A stretch of DNA of 6,792 nucleotides from Gammaproteobacteria bacterium (GCA_015658965.1 DQNX01000106.1:1-6792); one strand, 5' to 3'; positions 1-6,635 are shown, counted from the stretch's first letter. Notes: generated by a model not told the origin, from the sequence alone. Program-made: numbers and translations.

Positions 1-24
1 AAGCAGCGAAGAAAAACAGTAATA

Positions 25-375
25 CTATATTTTTTCTTCTACTGCCTGTTCTAATGCTTGTATTTGATGCATGACACCAACTGCATCCTCCACATCAATT
101 TGAAACGCAATGCCTTCTTTGGCATTGGATTCAAATTCGCCTGCACGTTCAATACTTTCTAAAATATCTCTGGCAAGGTGCTGCTCCACTAATAGCAGCA
201 GTACATCTCTAGGTGTTTCCAAACTTAAGCCTAAAAAGGTTTTTGTGTGTTCAAGGCCCTCGCCTCGGGCTTGAGAGATAATGGTTGATCCGGTTGCGCC
301 TTTGGCTCTGGTCGCTTCAAGAATGTTGTCGGTTTTGTCGCTATCAACAAAAGCGATGATTAATTTAAAGTGCAT
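25..375 (-). CDS. PII-like (GlnB/GlnK-fold) signalling protein linked to DUF1538 transporter
   Basis: The 116-residue product has the length and layout of a P-II family regulator: an opening beta strand (FKLIIAFV, residues 3-10), a helix, a second strand ending near GSTIISQARGEG (29-40), a T-loop-like segment (about 37-55), then strand VLLLLV, helix ARDILESIERAG (68-79) and a B-loop-like NAKEGIAF (84-91). Family members are trimers that bind ATP, ADP or other effectors and control a partner protein, often a membrane transporter. The T-loop segment is about five residues shorter than in E. coli GlnB and has no tyrosine, so uridylylation at the Tyr51 position is impossible. The basic RIRTG-type motif near the GlnB C-terminus is also missing. 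It is the last visible gene of the operon, 11 bases after the second DUF1538 gene, and its ATG has a strong AGGAGG. I infer that it regulates the DUF1538 pair rather than glutamine synthetase. The fold call is fairly secure; the ligand and target are unknown. Confidence 0.8.
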   Translation of the reverse strand: MHFKLIIAFVDSDKTDNILEATRAKGATGSTIISQARGEGLEHTKTFLGLSLETPRDVLLLLVEQHLARDILESIERAGEFESNAKEGIAFQIDVEDAVGVMHQIQALEQAVEEKI

Positions 376-379
376 AATG

Positions 380-385
380 CCTCCT
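380..385 (-). promoter_or_regulatory. Consensus Shine-Dalgarno of the PII-like gene
   Basis: The minus strand reads AGGAGG here, 4 bases before the ATG at 375-373. It lies between the stop of the upstream DUF1538 gene (389-387) and this start, and supports the chosen start. It is the only full consensus ribosome binding site in the window, which suggests that the soluble regulator is made in greater amounts than the membrane proteins encoded on the same transcript. Confidence 0.7.
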
Positions 386-386
386 G

Positions 387-1133
387 TTATGGGTTGTGTT
401 TGTCGTGGTTAAAAAAATGAATGATTTGTACATAAGCCAGTACGCTCATAATGGGAAAAAGAGAGGCAAAGGCGATCAGACCAAAGCCGTCAATCAGTGG
501 GTTTCGACCCTCAATCGCGGATGAAAGCCCCAAGCCCAAAGCAGCAATAATAGGCACAGTAACAATCGAGGTGGTCACGCCGCCAGAGTCATACGCCAGC
601 GCAATAATGTTTTTTGGTGAAAAATAAGTTTGCACCAATACTAATAAGTAGCCGCTAATAATAAAATAATGCAGCGGCAGACCGACAACAATTCTATAAC
701 TACCTAGTGCGACACCAAAAGCAACGCCAATTGCCACAGTAATACGCAACGCTTTGACTTTGATAAATCCTCCAGAAACTTGATTGGCTTTGATGGCTAC
801 TGCTAACAGTGAAGGCTCGGCAATGGTGGTGGCAAAGCCAATGCAAGCGGCAAAAATATAAACCCAATAGTAGCTTTTCCAATCATGCGGATTGGTAATA
901 AAATCTAGTGATGTGAGTTGGGCTGCCATAATTTTTCCCAGTGGAAAAAGCGATTGTTCTAGCCCAATAATTAAAAATGTTAAGCCAATCCAAACTAAAA
1001 TAAAGCCGACAATAATACGTTTAAGATGTGGGATTTTTTGCTTGAGAATGCCCAGTTGAAAGCCAAACAAAATGACCACAATCGGCAGTACCGCCCAAAG
1101 TATTTTAATAAATTCCTGCTCTAAATTCATCAT
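387..1133 (-). CDS. DUF1538 membrane protein, second of pair (UmpB-like antiporter subunit)
   Basis: This 248-residue, very hydrophobic protein has about seven probable membrane segments, near residues 10-29, 38-58, 88-114, 128-150, 154-171, 176-204 and 213-238. It carries the DUF1538 hallmarks AEPSL (105-109), YDSGGVTT (181-188) and RNPLIDGFG (210-218), all shared with the preceding gene. DUF1538 proteins are often about twice this length with two repeats; here the halves are separate genes. From memory, an adjacent pair of DUF1538 proteins from Halomonas (UmpAB) acts as a two-component Na+(Li+,K+)/H+ antiporter needing both subunits, so cation/proton exchange is the best guess. The transported ion cannot be read from the sequence. 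The start overlaps the upstream stop as ATGA (1133-1130) with no good ribosome site, pointing to translational coupling. A second ATG follows directly (1130-1128) and could be used instead. Unlike its partner, the AEP motif continues with Ser rather than Asp, so the two halves are not equivalent. Confidence 0.82.
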   Translation of the reverse strand: MMNLEQEFIKILWAVLPIVVILFGFQLGILKQKIPHLKRIIVGFILVWIGLTFLIIGLEQSLFPLGKIMAAQLTSLDFITNPHDWKSYYWVYIFAACIGFATTIAEPSLLAVAIKANQVSGGFIKVKALRITVAIGVAFGVALGSYRIVVGLPLHYFIISGYLLVLVQTYFSPKNIIALAYDSGGVTTSIVTVPIIAALGLGLSSAIEGRNPLIDGFGLIAFASLFPIMSVLAYVQIIHFFNHDKHNP

Positions 1134-1861
1134 TGAAAAATACCAAAGAGCATGATGGCAACGATGGGCAGTAAAGAGGCAATGGCAATCATACCAAAGC
1201 CATCAATGAGTGGGTTTCTAGCGCGGATACTGCTACTAAGCCCCACACCTAAGGCAGTTAATAGTGGCACAGTAATAGGGCCGGTGGTCACGCCGCCAGC
1301 GTCATAAGCAATGCCAATAATAAAATCAGGGGCAAAGAAGGTAGTGACAATAACCAGCAAATAGCCGCCAATAATCAGATATTGAATGGCCCAGCCTTTA
1401 AGAATTTTAATCACGCCGATAACCACAGACAGACCAACCGCAATGGCTACGATGTAGCGTAGGGTTTGGGCGTAGTTGATCACCTCGCTGTCGGTATTAA
1501 TAATGTACCCCAATTGAGCCACCTTTGCCGCTTCATTAGCCATAACGATTAAATCAGGCTCGGCAATGGTTGCGCCAAATCCCAGTGCAAAGGCAAAACA
1601 CAATAGCCAAAAAATAGAGCCTTTTTTAACAAAAGAGAAGGCTAAAACCTCACCAATAGGGAATAGGCCTAATTTAAGTCCTTGCATGAATAAGGTTAGA
1701 CCGATAAGCACAAACCCTGCACCTAAAAGGATGTTGTCCATATTAGCAAGGGGCTGGCGTAGAACCACAATTTGAAAAAAAGCAATCACTAAAACAATGG
1801 GCAATAAGTCTTTGGCGCTATCGGCAAGATTGTTGGCAAATTGATAAAGTGTTTTTTTCAT
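1130..1861 (-). CDS. DUF1538 membrane protein, first of pair (UmpA-like antiporter subunit)
   Basis: The 243-residue product is a paralogue of the next gene, with the same motif order: AEPDL (100-104), YDAGGVTT (186-193) and RNPLIDGFG (215-223). Probable membrane segments lie near residues 18-35, 43-62, 82-105, 134-153, 158-176, 179-206 and 220-241. A short soluble loop around 112-130 follows the AEPDL helix. The Asp in AEPDL and the Asp in YDAGG are acidic residues in or near membrane segments, which is compatible with cation/proton exchange, although the mechanism is inferred. The gene is first in a three-gene minus-strand operon (this gene, its paralogue, PII-like protein) and shares a 27-base intergenic region with the divergent pabC-mltG gene. 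Its ATG has no Shine-Dalgarno sequence and lies only a few bases after the expected transcription start, so the mRNA may be nearly leaderless. Family assignment is strong; the UmpA-like function rests on recalled work in Halomonas. Confidence 0.82.
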   Translation of the reverse strand: MKKTLYQFANNLADSAKDLLPIVLVIAFFQIVVLRQPLANMDNILLGAGFVLIGLTLFMQGLKLGLFPIGEVLAFSFVKKGSIFWLLCFAFALGFGATIAEPDLIVMANEAAKVAQLGYIINTDSEVINYAQTLRYIVAIAVGLSVVIGVIKILKGWAIQYLIIGGYLLVIVTTFFAPDFIIGIAYDAGGVTTGPITVPLLTALGVGLSSSIRARNPLIDGFGMIAIASLLPIVAIMLFGIFQ

Positions 1862-1872
1862 AGATGCACTGA

Positions 1873-1880
1873 ATTATAAT
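1873..1880. promoter_or_regulatory. Shared symmetric -10 element for divergent operons
   Basis: The octamer ATTATAAT is its own reverse complement. It therefore gives a perfect TATAAT on the plus strand (1875-1880) and on the minus strand (1878-1873). With usual spacing, the plus transcript would start near 1887, one to three bases before the pabC-mltG ATG at 1889. The minus transcript would start near 1866, about five bases before the DUF1538 ATG at 1861. No convincing -35 hexamer sits 16-18 bases upstream on either strand, and there is no TGn extended -10, so strength may depend on an activator. The hexamers are seen directly; promoter activity is inferred. In AT-rich DNA such an octamer can arise by chance, but it fills the only divergent gap in the window. 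Confidence 0.55.
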
Positions 1881-1888
1881 ACCTGCCT

Positions 1889-3682
1889 ATGGGTCATATC
1901 ATCTTAATTAATGGAAAAAAACAAGCCAAGCTGAGTGTGTTTAATCGTTTGGTGCAATTTGGCGATGGTTTGTTTGAGACCTGCCTGGTTAAGCAAGGCC
2001 GTTTGTTGTTATGGTCTGAGCATTTTGCACGATTGGAAAAAGGCCGTACCCAGTTAAAAATTAACGCCGTTAGTGAAAAACAATGGCTAAAAGATATTGC
2101 TAAAGCATTTTCAATGGTCAAGCTGGATCGGGCGGTGGTTAAGATAATACTGTCTCGTGGCGAGAGTCAGCGCGGCTATGGATTTACAGTAGACATTGAG
2201 CCAACTCGTATTGTTATTGTATCTGCAATGCCAGAGAAAGCCCCTGGCCAGTACAAACTCACGACCTGCCATAGTGGTTATGCCACCAATCAATTGTTGT
2301 CCAATATTAAACATTGCAACCGCCTTGAGCAAATATTAGCCAGAGCAGAGATGCAAAGTGATGAATGCATCATGTTAGATGAAAACGGATACATTATTTC
2401 AGCAACACAAGCCAATATTTTTGCCCTAAAGTCGGGTGTATTATTAACACCGGGTCTGGATGAGTGTGGCATTGAAGGTACGCGGCGTTCGGTGGTGTTG
2501 AACATTGCCGCTGACTTAGGATTGGGCGTTAATGTGGGGGCGTTAACATTGCAAGAATTGTATGAATGTGACGAAGTATTTGTTACCAATAGTGTCATAG
2601 GCATTAAATCAGTGGCAAAAATTAATGACAAAAATTTTTCCCGACAAGAGACCACTCAACGTCTAGCTCACGCTTTTAATAAACACACGTCGAAGCGGAA
2701 AAATTCCATTTTATTAAAGTCTAAAAAACCTTATTTTAAGGTTTTACTGACATTAATCATTGCGCTAATATTGGCTTGGTCTTATTGGGCAAACACCATT
2801 AAAACGGTAGAGTCTTTTGTTTATCATTTACCTAAGGGTGCTAATATATTCTCAACAGCAGACAATCTTAAACGCTACGGTCTAATTCATTCAAACTATT
2901 TTGTGGTGACAGCTGCGAAGATTTTTGGCCATGAGTCAAAATTAAAATCGGGCTATTATGATGTGCACCCCAATATGAGTGTGCTTGAGTTGCTAAGTGA
3001 CTTTTCATCGGCAAAAGTAGCCAATCGAAATATCACCTTAATTGAGGGCGAAACTGTGCGCTATTATTATCAACAATTGCTTAATTCCAAGGCGTTAAAA
3101 TCCAGTGAATCTTTTGATGAAACCATGCGTTTAGTCGGTGTCAAAAAGCCGTATGAAGGATATTTTTGGCCAGATACGTACCAAGTGAACTACGGTGATA
3201 GCATTGTTAGTGTGCTAGGTAGGGCGCATCTTATTTTGCAAGAAAAGCTATCTAGGGCTTGGGAAAATAGAGCTAATGACTTGCCCTTAAGCAATGCAAA
3301 TCAGGCGTTGGTTTTAGCCTCACTGATCGAAATGGAGACAGCAGACGCTACTGAAAAGGCGAAAATTTCTGGTGTGTTTATCAATCGATTGGCAAAAAAC
3401 ATGCGCTTGCAAACCGACCCAACTGTAGTGTATGCTTTGGGTGGGGCGTATACGGGTAAGTTAAGTAAGCAGGATTTACGAATTAAAAATCCTTACAATA
3501 CTTATAGAAATAAGGGCTTACCACCCGGACCCATTGGATCGGTTGGTGCCAGTTCATTAAATGCAGCCATGCACCCTTTAAAGTCTGATTATTTGTATTT
3601 TGTTGCAAAAAAAGATGGCACCCACGCCTTTGCAAAAACTTACAAACAGCACCGACTTAATATTAAAAAGTATCTAAAATAA
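1889..3682 (+). CDS. pabC-mltG: PabC-MltG fusion: aminodeoxychorismate lyase plus membrane murein endotransglycosylase
   Basis: One uninterrupted 597-codon gene joins two proteins that are separate neighbours in E. coli. Residues 1 to about 265 form a class IV PLP enzyme resembling PabC, which splits 4-amino-4-deoxychorismate into p-aminobenzoate and pyruvate for folate synthesis. Seen here are LINGKKQ (6-12), QFGDGLFET (23-31) and IKHCNRLEQ (140-148), with Lys141 the likely PLP lysine. A basic linker (266-283) leads to one membrane helix (about 284-301). A LysM-like region follows (about 310-375), then the MltG/YceG catalytic domain with LIEMET (479-484, Glu481 matching the E. coli catalytic Glu218), FINRL, MRLQTDPTVVYALG (505-518), NPYNTYR and GLPPGPIG. 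MltG cuts nascent glycan strands on the periplasmic side, so topology is consistent: PabC in the cytoplasm, MltG outside. No ATG lies near the junction; the first Met after the helix is residue 363, so MltG cannot easily start alone. The start places LING as in E. coli PabC, with three extra residues. No ribosome site is visible. Confidence 0.92.
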   Translation: MGHIILINGKKQAKLSVFNRLVQFGDGLFETCLVKQGRLLLWSEHFARLEKGRTQLKINAVSEKQWLKDIAKAFSMVKLDRAVVKIILSRGESQRGYGFTVDIEPTRIVIVSAMPEKAPGQYKLTTCHSGYATNQLLSNIKHCNRLEQILARAEMQSDECIMLDENGYIISATQANIFALKSGVLLTPGLDECGIEGTRRSVVLNIAADLGLGVNVGALTLQELYECDEVFVTNSVIGIKSVAKINDKNFSRQETTQRLAHAFNKHTSKRKNSILLKSKKPYFKVLLTLIIALILAWSYWANTIKTVESFVYHLPKGANIFSTADNLKRYGLIHSNYFVVTAAKIFGHESKLKSGYYDVHPNMSVLELLSDFSSAKVANRNITLIEGETVRYYYQQLLNSKALKSSESFDETMRLVGVKKPYEGYFWPDTYQVNYGDSIVSVLGRAHLILQEKLSRAWENRANDLPLSNANQALVLASLIEMETADATEKAKISGVFINRLAKNMRLQTDPTVVYALGGAYTGKLSKQDLRIKNPYNTYRNKGLPPGPIGSVGASSLNAAMHPLKSDYLYFVAKKDGTHAFAKTYKQHRLNIKKYLK

Positions 3683-3687
3683 AACCC

Positions 3688-4305
3688 ATGGAAAGAGGAA
3701 AATTTATCACCATTGATGGCGTTGAAGGTGCAGGAAAAAGCACCCAAATAAAGTTTATCTGTGAATACCTAAAAACCAAAGGCATCCATGTTGTTTTGAC
3801 ACGTGAGCCGGGCGGTACAGAAGTGGGTGAGAAAATCCGAGCACTCCTGCTTAGTAACTCAACAGGTCAGATGCATGCTGACACGGAATTAATGCTAATG
3901 TTTGCAGCAAGAAATGAACACGTTCAAAATAAAATAATGCCTGCGTTAGAACGAGGTGATTGGGTTTTGAGCGATCGTTTTACTGATAGCTCTTATGCTT
4001 ATCAAGGTGGTGGCCGTGGGTTGGACAACAGCCGTATTGCACAGTTGGAATTGTGGGTGATGCAGGATTTTACCCCTGATATGACATTACTGCTTGATGT
4101 GCCGGTCGAGATCGGCATGTCTCGAGTAGAATCTAGAGGTAAAAAAGATCGTATCGAAATGGAGGCAATGGATTTTTTTGACAGAGTCCGGCAGGCTTAT
4201 ATTGCACGCTCTAAAGAGTTTCCAGATAGAATTAAGTTGATAGATTCGTCTCAAACTATTGAGCACACCACTGAACAAATTGCTGTAATTTTGGATACAT
4301 TATGA
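3688..4305 (+). CDS. tmk: Thymidylate kinase
   Basis: This cytosolic enzyme phosphorylates dTMP to dTDP with ATP, a required step in dTTP supply. The 205-residue product has the family's normal length and all key motifs: P-loop GVEGAGKST (11-19), TREPGG (about residues 38-43), the DRF..SS.AYQGGGR stretch that contacts dTMP (about 97-111), and a basic lid segment SRGKKDR (about 148-154). Lack of a basic residue in the P-loop together with basic residues in the lid is the E. coli-like (type II) arrangement. The gene begins 5 bases after the pabC-mltG stop and overlaps holB by 4 bases, so all three are almost certainly co-transcribed. No Shine-Dalgarno sequence precedes the ATG, and translation may depend on coupling to the upstream gene. 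The start is fixed by the P-loop only ten residues in, with no other suitable start nearby. Confidence 0.97.
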   Translation: MERGKFITIDGVEGAGKSTQIKFICEYLKTKGIHVVLTREPGGTEVGEKIRALLLSNSTGQMHADTELMLMFAARNEHVQNKIMPALERGDWVLSDRFTDSSYAYQGGGRGLDNSRIAQLELWVMQDFTPDMTLLLDVPVEIGMSRVESRGKKDRIEMEAMDFFDRVRQAYIARSKEFPDRIKLIDSSQTIEHTTEQIAVILDTL

Positions 4306-5333
4306 GACTTCCTTGGCATACAGTCGCCTTTGAAAAGCTTAAAAAGATGATTGATCAAAATCATCTACCCCACGCATTGCTCATTACCGGTGCGCCACAA
4401 ATGGGCAAGTTTGAATTGATGCAGCGCTTGGTGCAAACCTTGTTATGTCAGGACCAATCTTGCGGGCAATGCACCGTGTGTCGAGCGATCGCTAAAGACA
4501 ATCCAAAAGAAGTGCTGGATACATCAGTATTGATTCGTCGGTCGCATTATCCCAATATGGTGTATTGTCGAACTGAAGTTAATGATCGAGGTGTAGAATC
4601 AAAAAATATTCGTATCGACCAAATTCGTACTTTTTGTGAAGCGCTAAATAAAACGGCTGACGATCTACAGATTGGCGTATTGTTTTATGCGGATCAAATG
4701 AATGCGAGTGCAGCCAATAGCTTGTTAAAAACATTGGAAGAGCCGCGAGACAATACGCTGATTATTTTGTTGGCACACAATCCTAAGAATTTGCCTGCGA
4801 CCATTTTATCACGCTGCCAAAGTGTTCATCTTTCCCCGGCTTACGATGAGGAAACACAAGCCTGGCTTAAGGGTCAGATTAGTCAAATACAAAATGAAGA
4901 TTTTGATATTGCACAATTATTAGAAAACACACACGGGGTGCCTTTTAAGGTGCTTTCAGAGCTTTCTGGTGATGGATTTATTCATTATCAAAACTGGCAA
5001 AACCAATTGTTAGAGATGGTAATACACCCAACCATGCTCGGTCAAGTGCAAGACTTCGAAGGCAATGAAGTCGAGATATTAAATTGCTTACAAAATTTGG
5101 TGATTGAGGCCATTCGTTTAAAATCATTAGACCATGAAGGTGGTTTAGTTGAGCTTAATCAAGTCGTTAAAACGGTAAAATCAGATTTTTTATTTAGACT
5201 ATTAGACGATATTTATCATGCAATTAGCTTGTCAAAAACCAATGTTAATATTAAGTTATTATTGGATAATGTCTTAATTGTATGGTCGCACATTACCCAT
5301 TTACAACGCTACCCACAAATTACCAAAACTTAA
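4302..5333 (+). CDS. holB: DNA polymerase III delta prime subunit (clamp loader)
   Basis: Delta prime is a structural subunit of the clamp-loader complex that places the beta sliding clamp on primed DNA. The 343-residue product shows the expected N-terminal AAA+-like domain: HALLITGAPQMGK (24-36) in the degenerate P-loop region, four zinc-ligand cysteines (Cys49, Cys54, Cys57, Cys60), the ASAANSLLKTLEEP stretch (135-148) and the SRC motif (170-172) that supplies an arginine to the neighbouring subunit's ATP site. The C-terminal collar region is weakly conserved, as is usual. E. coli HolB is 334 residues. After the zinc cluster there are roughly 12 extra residues compared with E. coli (within about 65-82), before the HPD-like HYPN. 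The start overlaps the tmk stop as ATGA, and there is only a weak purine stretch upstream, so translational coupling is likely. Tmk next to HolB is the classic arrangement in gammaproteobacteria. Confidence 0.95.
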   Translation: MRLPWHTVAFEKLKKMIDQNHLPHALLITGAPQMGKFELMQRLVQTLLCQDQSCGQCTVCRAIAKDNPKEVLDTSVLIRRSHYPNMVYCRTEVNDRGVESKNIRIDQIRTFCEALNKTADDLQIGVLFYADQMNASAANSLLKTLEEPRDNTLIILLAHNPKNLPATILSRCQSVHLSPAYDEETQAWLKGQISQIQNEDFDIAQLLENTHGVPFKVLSELSGDGFIHYQNWQNQLLEMVIHPTMLGQVQDFEGNEVEILNCLQNLVIEAIRLKSLDHEGGLVELNQVVKTVKSDFLFRLLDDIYHAISLSKTNVNIKLLLDNVLIVWSHITHLQRYPQITKT

Positions 5334-5335
5334 CT

Positions 5336-5341
5336 AAAGGA
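5336..5341 (+). promoter_or_regulatory. Ribosome binding site of hemL
   Basis: AAAGGA lies 10 bases before the hemL ATG at 5352, inside the 18-base gap after holB. It is a reasonable though slightly distant Shine-Dalgarno site. An ATG at 5341-5343 in the same gap reaches a stop after four codons, so 5352 is the true start. Confidence 0.55.
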
Positions 5342-5351
5342 TGTTTTTAAT

Positions 5352-6635
5352 ATGAGCCAATCAGACAATTTATTCGAACAAGCAAAAGCGGTTATTCCGG
5401 GCGGTGTTAATTCGCCAGTAAGGGCCTTTAATGGCGTGGGCGGTAATCCAATTTTCTTTAGCAAAGGCGAAGGCGCTTATTTGTTTGATGTCGACGATAA
5501 AAAATACATTGACTATGTGGCTTCATGGGGGCCTATGATTCTAGGCCATGCCAATCAAGCAGTAATTGGCGCCGTTAAAAAGACATTAGAAAAAGGCCTG
5601 GGCTTTGGTGCGCCGACGCAAATTGAAACCACCTTGGCTGAAAAAGTCTGTGAGCTGGTGCCGTCAATTGAGCTAGTGCGTATGGTCAGTTCGGGTACAG
5701 AAGCTACCATGAGTGCTATTCGTTTAGCGCGTGGTTATACGAGTAGAGATAAAATCGTTAAATTTGAAGGTTGTTATCATGGTCATTCAGACTCACTCTT
5801 GGTTAAGGCCGGTTCAGGCGCACTAACCCTTGGTATTCCCACCTCGCCAGGTGTACCAGCAGCATTGGCTGAATACACACTGACATTGGAATACAACAAT
5901 ATCGACCAAGTACGTGAAGTGTTAAGTGATGTTGGCAGTGAGGTGGCTTGTATTATTGTCGAGCCTGTGGCAGGCAACATGAATTGCATCCCGCCGGTTG
6001 ATGGATTTTTGCAAGGCTTACGCACGGTTTGTGATGAACATGGCATCGTGCTTATTTTTGACGAAGTCATGACCGGCTTTAGGGTTGCTCTTGGCGGTGC
6101 ACAGGCTTATTATGATGTCAAGCCAGATTTAACCACATTGGGTAAAGTCATTGGTGGCGGTTTGCCGGTGGGTGCTTTTGGTGGTAAGCGTGAAATTATG
6201 CAATATATTGCCCCCCTTGGTCCGGTGTACCAAGCCGGCACACTCTCGGGCAATCCAATGTCAATGTCGGCAGGTTTGGCCATGCTAAATGCGTTATCAG
6301 CGGATCCAGATTTTTATCAAAACTTAGGTAAAAAAGTCCAAAGGTTAACCGATGGTATTTTGGCTCAAGCCAAGGCTAATAATATTGGCATGACAGCCAA
6401 TGTGGTGGGCGGCATGTTTGGCATATTTTTTACTGATTCAAATAAAGTGACCAACTTTAACGAGACTTCACAATGCGACGTAGAGCGCTTTAAAAAGTTT
6501 TATCATTTAATGTTGGAAGAGGGTATTTATATGGCACCTTCTGCGTATGAAGCAGGCTTTGTATCAAGTGCGCACACTGACGAAGATATCCAAGCGACGA
6601 TTGATGCAACAGGACGCGTATTTGCTAAATTATGA
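5352..6635 (+). CDS. hemL: Glutamate-1-semialdehyde 2,1-aminomutase
   Basis: HemL converts glutamate-1-semialdehyde to 5-aminolevulinate, the last step of the C5 route to heme and other tetrapyrroles. It is a cytosolic PLP enzyme that receives its unstable substrate from HemA. The 427-residue product nearly equals E. coli HemL (426). It shows the N-terminal IPGGVNSPVRAF (15-26), ASWGPMILGH (57-66), SSGTEATMSAIRLAR (113-127), the helix-side motif FEGCYHGHSD (138-147), PLP-contacting FDEVMTGFR (236-244) and TTLGKVIGGGLPVGAFGG (261-278), with Lys265 as the PLP lysine. GTLSGNP (296-302) is also intact. The gene lies 18 bases after holB and overlaps the next gene by 4 bases, so it appears to be part of the same operon. 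E. coli has no hemL at this position. No sign of truncation or of foreign origin was noticed. Confidence 0.97.
   Translation: MSQSDNLFEQAKAVIPGGVNSPVRAFNGVGGNPIFFSKGEGAYLFDVDDKKYIDYVASWGPMILGHANQAVIGAVKKTLEKGLGFGAPTQIETTLAEKVCELVPSIELVRMVSSGTEATMSAIRLARGYTSRDKIVKFEGCYHGHSDSLLVKAGSGALTLGIPTSPGVPAALAEYTLTLEYNNIDQVREVLSDVGSEVACIIVEPVAGNMNCIPPVDGFLQGLRTVCDEHGIVLIFDEVMTGFRVALGGAQAYYDVKPDLTTLGKVIGGGLPVGAFGGKREIMQYIAPLGPVYQAGTLSGNPMSMSAGLAMLNALSADPDFYQNLGKKVQRLTDGILAQAKANNIGMTANVVGGMFGIFFTDSNKVTNFNETSQCDVERFKKFYHLMLEEGIYMAPSAYEAGFVSSAHTDEDIQATIDATGRVFAKL

Noticed and set aside
8..39. Inverted repeat GAAGAAAAA (8-16) and TTTTTCTTC (31-39) at the 3' end of the PII-like gene, considered as a terminator.
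   Set aside because: The stem is A/T-rich with few G-C pairs, has a 14-base loop and overlaps the last codons of the gene. There is no GC-rich stem followed by a T run, and the window edge hides what follows.
25..375. Naming the PII-like gene glnB or glnK.
   Set aside because: It lacks the tyrosine, T-loop length and C-terminal motif of these proteins, and it neighbours a DUF1538 pair instead of amtB or glnA.
1566..1775. Plus-strand open frame of 69 codons inside the first DUF1538 gene.
   Set aside because: It is antisense to a well-supported gene, has no ribosome site and its product resembles no family I know. It follows from the coding bias of the opposite strand.
1894..2655. Three minus-strand open frames opposite the PabC part of the fusion gene.
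   Set aside because: They overlap one another and a conserved coding region, and their products show no domain or plausible membrane pattern.
2642..2790. Possible separate mltG start or frameshift at the PabC-MltG junction.
   Set aside because: No ATG occurs in the correct frame between the PabC domain and residue 363 of the product. The other frames close quickly, and the linker plus membrane helix read smoothly, so one fused gene is the simplest reading.
5334..5351. A separate promoter or terminator between holB and hemL.
   Set aside because: The gap is only 18 bases, contains a ribosome site and no hairpin, so continued transcription is more likely.
5783..6070. Minus-strand open frame of 95 codons within hemL.
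   Set aside because: It is antisense to the highly conserved HemL core, with low-complexity Ser/Thr-rich composition and no start signals.
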